Assembly (NCBI GenBank): GCA_001311545.1
Contig: BBBL01000033.1
Location: 1-10,278, forward strand
DNA: 10,278 nt
Direction: 5' to 3'
Source of the DNA: Thermus kawarayensis JCM 12314
Lineage (GTDB): Bacteria > Deinococcota > Deinococci > Deinococcales > Thermaceae
The notes below the pieces were generated by a model. That model did no database searches and was not told the DNA's origin. It was given only the letters and a program-made list of their open reading frames with translations. Position numbers and translations under genes: made by a program. This document shows, one piece after another, positions 6,652 to 10,278 of this stretch (its first letter is position 1; every line of letters starts with the position of its first letter).

Positions 6652-7655
6652 ATGGCGTACCGCATCTGCTTGATTGAAGGCGACGGCATCGGGCACGAAG
6701 TGTTCCGGCCGCAAGAAGGTCCTGGAGGCCACGGGCCTCCCCCTGGAGTTCGTGGAGGCCGAGGCGGGCTGGGAAACCTTTGAGCGAAGAGGCTCCTCCG
6801 TCCCCGAGGAAACCGTGGAAAAAAATCCTCTCCTGCCACGCCACCCTCTTCGGGGCCGCCACCAGCCCCACCCGCAAGGTCCCCGGCTTTTTCGGGGCCA
6901 TCCGCTACCTGAGGCGGCGGCTGGACCTCTACGCCAACGTGCGCCCCGCCAAAAGCCGCCCCATCCCCCAAAGCCGCCCCGGGGTGGACCTGGTCATCGT
7001 GCGGGAGAACACCGAAGGGCTCTACGTGGAGCAGGAAAGGCGTTACCTGGACGTGGCCATCGCCGACGCGGTGATCTCCAAGAAAGCCAGCGAGCGCATC
7101 GGACGGGTGGCCTTAAAGATTGCCGAGGGTAGGCCCCGTAAGACCCTCCACATCGCCCACAAGGCCAACGTGCTTCCCGTCACCCAGGGGCTCTTCCTGG
7201 ATACGGTAAAGGAGGTGGCCAAGGACTTCCCCCTGGTGAACCTTCAGGACATCATCGTGGACAACTGCGCCATGCAGCTCGTCATGCGCCCCGAGCGCTT
7301 TGATGTCATCGTCACCACCAACCTCCTGGGGGACATCCTCTCCGACCTCACCGCCGGGCTCGTGGGCGGCCTGGGCCTTGCCCCCTCCGCCAACATCGGG
7401 GACACCACGGCCGTGTTTGAACCCGTCCACGGCTCCGCCCCCGACATCGCCGGCAAGGGCATCGCCAACCCCACGGCCGCCATCCTCTCCGCGGCCATGA
7501 TGCTGGACTACCTGGGGGAGAAGGAGGCCGCCAGGAAGGTGGAACAGGCGGTGGACCTGGTGCTGGAGAGGGGCCCCCGCACCCCGGACCTAGGGGGCAA
7601 CGCCACCACGGAAACCTTCACCCAAGCGGTGGTGGCGGCCTTGCGATCCCTTTAA
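6652..7655 (+). CDS. hicdh: Homoisocitrate (isocitrate) dehydrogenase, three indels
   Basis: A beta-decarboxylating dehydrogenase that oxidises homoisocitrate to 2-oxoadipate with NAD+ in the alpha-aminoadipate lysine pathway of Thermus; the family also accepts isocitrate. Corrected length is 334 residues, the same as I recall for the T. thermophilus enzyme. The N-terminus is [17 protein letters not shown]. The substrate-selecting Arg85 lies in [20 protein letters not shown], catalytic Tyr125 in [14 protein letters not shown], and catalytic Lys171 in the IAHKANVLP region. The metal-binding Asp residues lie in [11 protein letters not shown] and the NLLGDILSD region, and the NAD-binding [14 protein letters not shown] follows. 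Two bases are missing near 6703-6706 and 6715-6719 (the IPAARRVLE region), and one A is extra in the A-run 6820-6826. GGAGGG lies 5 nt before ATG 6652. A strong terminator follows, so it is not transcribed with pilM. It may be read from the upstream operon, 65 bp away. Confidence 0.96.
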
Positions 7656-7672
7656 AAGCTCGTTCCGTGGTT

Positions 7673-7709
7673 AGAGGCTAAAGCCTCGGCTTTAGCCTCT
7701 TCCCCTTTT
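7673..7709 (+). terminator. Terminator after hicdh
   Basis: A stem of 12-13 perfect pairs, AGAGGCTAAAGCC (7673-7685) and GGCTTTAGCCTCT (7688-7700), with a tiny loop, followed by TCCCCTTTT. The T-run is interrupted, but the stem is the longest in the window. Confidence 0.75.
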
Positions 7710-7722
7710 GTGGAGGTGGCCA

Positions 7723-7749
7723 TACAATAGGGCTAGGTTAGGGTATGAC
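7723..7749 (+). promoter_or_regulatory. Putative pil operon -10 boxes
   Basis: TACAAT (7723-7728) and TATGAC (7744-7749) lie between the hicdh terminator and the pilM ribosome-binding site. Neither has a convincing -35 at 16-18 bp, so the exact promoter is uncertain, but one must lie here. Confidence 0.35.
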
Positions 7750-7785
7750 TTCGGGTTCGGCTGAAAAAGCGTAGGAGGAGGTGCC

Positions 7786-8918
7786 GTGTTTTCAGGTTTT
7801 AGCAAGCTATTCCGGCCCCGGGTGGAGGCCCTGGGTTTGGAGGTGGGAGCCCAAGCCCTGAAGCTGGTGGAGCTTCGGGGCTTTCCGCCCACCCTCACCG
7901 CCCTGGCCACCCGCCCGCTGCCTCCGGGGACCTTGACGGAAGGGGTGGTGGCAGAGCCCCAGGCCCTAAGCCAGGAGATCCGGGAACTCCTGGCCGAGGC
8001 CCGCACCCGCAAGCGCTACGTGGTGTCCGCCGTCCCCAATCCCAGCGTCATCCTCCGCACCCTGCAGGTGCCCAAGATGCCCCCCAAGGAGATGGAGGAG
8101 GCGGTGCGCTGGGAAGCCGAGCGGTACATCCCCTTCCCCATAGACGAGGTGGTCCTAGACTACGCCCCCCTGGACCCCCTGGCCGAGGTGGCCGAGGGGG
8201 AACAGGTGGAGGTCATGGTCGCCGCCGCAAGGCAGGAGGCGGTGGCCTCCTTGATCGAGGCTTTGAGGGGGGCGGGGCTTATCCCTGTGGCCCTGGACGT
8301 GAAGCCCTTCGCCGGCCTCTATCCCCTGGAGGAAACCCTAAGCGGAGAACCGGACCGGGTGGCGGTGGCCATAGAGATCGGGGCGGAAAGCACCAGCCTC
8401 CTTCTTCTCAGAGGGGACCGTCCCCTGGCCATCCGCATCCTCACGCTCTCGGGAAAGGATTTCACCGAGGCCATCGCCAAGGGCTTTGGCCTGGACTTCC
8501 TCACCGCCGAGGAGGTCAAGCGCACCTATGGTCTAGCCACCATCCCCACGGAGGACGAGGAGCTCCTCTTGGACTTTGACGCCGAAAGGGAGCGGTATAG
8601 CCCCGGGAAGATCTACGACGCCATCCGCCCGGTTCTGGTGGACCTCACCCAGGAGATCCGCCGGAGCCTGGAGTTTTTCCGCGTGCAGCTGGGGGACATC
8701 CAGCCCGAGGTGGGCTTCCTCTACGGGGGGGGAAGCCGCCTCCGGGGGCTTTCCACCCTGCTCACGGACGTGCTTGGGGTCAACTTCCTCACGCCAATCC
8801 TTGGGAGGGTATCCGTGCGGACCCCAAGCGCTTTGACCCGGAGAAGCTTAGGGAGCTGGGCCCCGAGTGGATGGTGCCCGTGGGGTTGGCCCTGAGGGGG
8901 GTGAATCCCCTTGATTAG
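7786..8918 (+). CDS. pilM: Type IV pilus assembly protein PilM, one frameshift
   Basis: Actin-like ATP-binding cytoplasmic protein of the inner-membrane pilus platform. It binds the PilN tail and is needed for pili and natural transformation. Corrected length is 377 residues. The actin-fold signatures are LGLEVGAQALKLVEL (phosphate 1, about residue 17), AIEIGAESTSLLLL (phosphate 2) and LYGGGSRLRGLSTLL (adenosine). The family motif VPKMPPKEMEEAVRWEAERY with IPFPIDEVVLDY lies near residue 100. The last part after NFLTPNPWEG needs one A restored near 8794-8797 and then ends GVNPLD-TAG at 8916-8918. The start is GTG 7786, with GGAGGAGG 5 nt upstream. It is the first gene of the pilMNOW run, and its stop overlaps the TTG start of pilN. 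Confidence 0.95.
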
Positions 8919-9532
8919 GCTGAACCTCCTTCCCAAGAACCTTCGCCGCCGGGTGGAGCCCGGGTGGTGGCGGCTGGCGGCGGCCCTCTTCGCCCTGGTG
9001 GTCCTGGGCACCCTGGGCTTCCTCCACTACACCGCTTACACCGAGCTTTCCCTGGCCAGGTCGGAGCGGGACGCCCTAAGGGCCGAGGTGGAGGCCCTAA
9101 AGCCCTTCATAGTGGAGCAGAACCGCCTGGTGCAGGAGAGGAAGACCCTCGAGGCCCTCCTCGCCATCCGCGAGGGGCTACGGAAAAACTTCGTCCCCTG
9201 GTCCGAGTACCTTGCCGCCTTCATCAACCAGATTCCCAAAGAAGGGGGGCGTCTTCCCGTGGCCTTGCGCTCCGTGGGGACCGTGCCCTCTCGGAGGAGG
9301 AGGCCAACACCCAGGCCCAAAACGGGGCCTTTGGCGGCAAGCGGGTGCGGGTGGAGTTCACCCTCCAGGGGGAGGTCCAGAGCCAAGGCGCCTGGTGCGC
9401 TTCGTGCGGGCCTTTGAGACCTCTCCCCGCTTTGGCATAGAGTTCCAAGGGGCCTCCCTGGACCAGAACCGAGGGCTCTACACCTTCAGCGCCCGGGTGG
9501 GCGTGGTGGGAGGTGAGCAAGGTGCTCGCTAG
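8911..9532 (+). CDS. pilN: Type IV pilus assembly protein PilN, two frameshifts
   Basis: Bitopic inner-membrane protein that pairs with PilO and docks to PilM. Corrected length is about 207 residues. The N-terminus MIRLNLLPKNLRRR contains the conserved NLLP motif that inserts into the PilM groove. One transmembrane helix (about residues 19-39) is followed by a coiled coil to about residue 92 (LSLARSERDALRAEVEALK...), then a ferredoxin-like periplasmic domain ending GLYTFSARVGVVGGE. Bases are missing near 9282-9286 (SVGTRALSEEE) and 9390-9393 (GALVRFVRAFE). The start is TTG 8911, sharing 8 nt with the pilM stop (TTGATTAG), with a GAGGGGGG run just upstream. This suggests translational coupling. 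Confidence 0.94.
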
Positions 9533-10106
9533 ATTGGGGCAAAGGGAGTGGGCCCTCATCGCCATGGTCCTCACCTTGGTGGTGGGCCTCCTTTGGTACT
9601 ACCTGGGAATCCTGCCCCTGCGGCAGGAGACGGAGGCGGTGCGCCAGGAGATAGCAACCCTCCTCCCGAAAGGGACAAGGGCCGCCGGGCCCAGAGGCCC
9701 TACCCGAGCTCCGGGCCGCCATCGCCCTCCTGCAGGCGGAAAAGCAGGCTTTCCTCCGGGCTCTCCCCAAGGAAGAGCGCCTTGCGGAGGTGCTCTCCGA
9801 GATCCTGGGAGAGGCGAACCGGAGCGGGGTCACGGTGCGCTCCTTCACCCGCTCCCCCACCACCGCCCCCGTGCCCGAGGTGCGGGCGGTGAACCTGGCC
9901 CTGTCCCTGGAGGGCCCCTTCCCGGAGACCTACGCCTACCTCAGGCGCCTGGAGGGCCTCTCCCGTTTTAGCTCCCTCTCTGGCTTAACCTAAGCGTCCA
10001 GGGCCAGGACCTCAATCCCATCCTCTCCACCAGCCTGACCCTCACCCTCTACATGCTGGCCAAGGACCTCGAGACCAACCAGGCGCAGGAAGGGGGTACC
10101 CGGTGA
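9522..10106 (+). CDS. pilO: Type IV pilus assembly protein PilO, three frameshifts
   Basis: Inner-membrane partner of PilN, with the same plan: a short cytoplasmic start MLARLGQREW, one transmembrane helix (about residues 10-31, ending YYLGILPLRQ), a coiled coil with RQETEAVRQEIATLLPERD and LRAAIALLQAEKQAF, then a periplasmic ferredoxin-like domain with RSFTRSPTTAPVPEVRAV, TYAYLRRLEGL and LTLTLYMLAKDLE. Corrected length is about 195 residues. Bases are missing near 9668-9670, 9692-9696 and 9983-9987; the last of these otherwise makes a false TAA at 9991-9993. GTG 9522 is preferred because GGGAGG (9508-9513) lies 8 nt upstream; GTG 9513 in the same frame overlaps that site. Either way it overlaps pilN by 11-20 bp. 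Confidence 0.92.
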
Positions 10107-10278
10107 AGGACCTTTTGGCCCGCCTCGCCGCCTCCTGGAAAAACCTTCCCCAGTCCACCAAGCTTCTCCTGGCGGGACTCCTGCTGGTAGGAGCGGTCAC
10201 CCTTTGGTACGTGAGCCTCTACCTCCCCGCCCAAATGCCCCCCGGGGCGGAGGCCCCAAGCCCCACCCCCAGGAGGAG
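10103..10278 (+). CDS. pilW: Type IV pilus biogenesis protein PilW, partial N-terminus
   Basis: Only the first 58 or so residues are in the window. They show a basic/amphipathic start MKDLLARLAASWKNLPQSTK, one membrane helix (about residues 20-41, LLLAGLLLVGAVTLWYVSLY) and the beginning of a Pro/Ala-rich periplasmic linker. In Thermus, PilW follows PilO, is needed for pili and transformation, and helps secretin PilQ assembly. GTG 10103 overlaps the pilO stop as GTGA, with AGGAAGGGGG upstream, so it is coupled to pilO. The call rests mainly on gene order and this N-terminal plan. Confidence 0.8.
   Translation, partial: MKDLLARLAASWKNLPQSTKLLLAGLLLVGAVTLWYVSLYLPAQMPPGAEAPSPTPRR

Overview
The window reads as chromosomal DNA from a Thermus species. 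It is very GC-rich, and its homoisocitrate dehydrogenase and PilM/PilN/PilO/PilW proteins resemble what I recall of T. thermophilus. It is mostly housekeeping DNA around a short stretch of lower GC (about 4065-5170, judged by eye) that holds the least explained material.

Layout. 1-893 (-): soluble sensor histidine kinase, its C-terminus cut by the window edge. 936-1253 (-): one-domain cupin. 1309-1385 (+): tRNA-Pro(GGG). 1487-1563 (+): tRNA-Ile(GAT). Each tRNA has its own TTGACG-17-TANNCT promoter. 1738-2196 (-): unrecognised helical protein, with a terminator beyond its stop. 2236-2471 (+): small winged-helix-like protein. 2481-3963 (-): IMP dehydrogenase GuaB. 3964-4477: intergenic, with a phased ATT motif array, an 11-bp inverted repeat and a strong promoter. 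4484-4573 (+): a 29-31 residue Lys-rich/hydrophobic peptide gene closed by a classic terminator. 4642-6042 (+): membrane HD-GYP protein. 5958-6586 (+): DUF5317-type membrane protein. 6652-7655 (+): homoisocitrate dehydrogenase followed by a terminator. 7786 to the right edge (+): pilM-pilN-pilO-pilW', whose start and stop codons overlap.

Almost every protein gene, including the conserved guaB, hicdh and pilMNO, is broken by single-base indels that restore a textbook protein when corrected. I count about 19. They look like uncorrected sequencing errors rather than gene decay, so I annotate whole genes across the breaks and give each break's approximate position.

How the genes work together. 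PilM, PilN, PilO and PilW form the inner-membrane platform for type IV pili and natural transformation in Thermus. Homoisocitrate dehydrogenase serves the alpha-aminoadipate lysine pathway, and GuaB serves GMP synthesis. The HD-GYP protein probably degrades cyclic di-GMP under control of its membrane domain. The best candidate for an undescribed system is the tiny peptide gene directly upstream of this membrane HD-GYP/DUF5317 pair. The peptide gene and the part encoding the membrane sensor share a lower-GC composition, as a transferable peptide-receptor specificity cassette would. That reading is inference.
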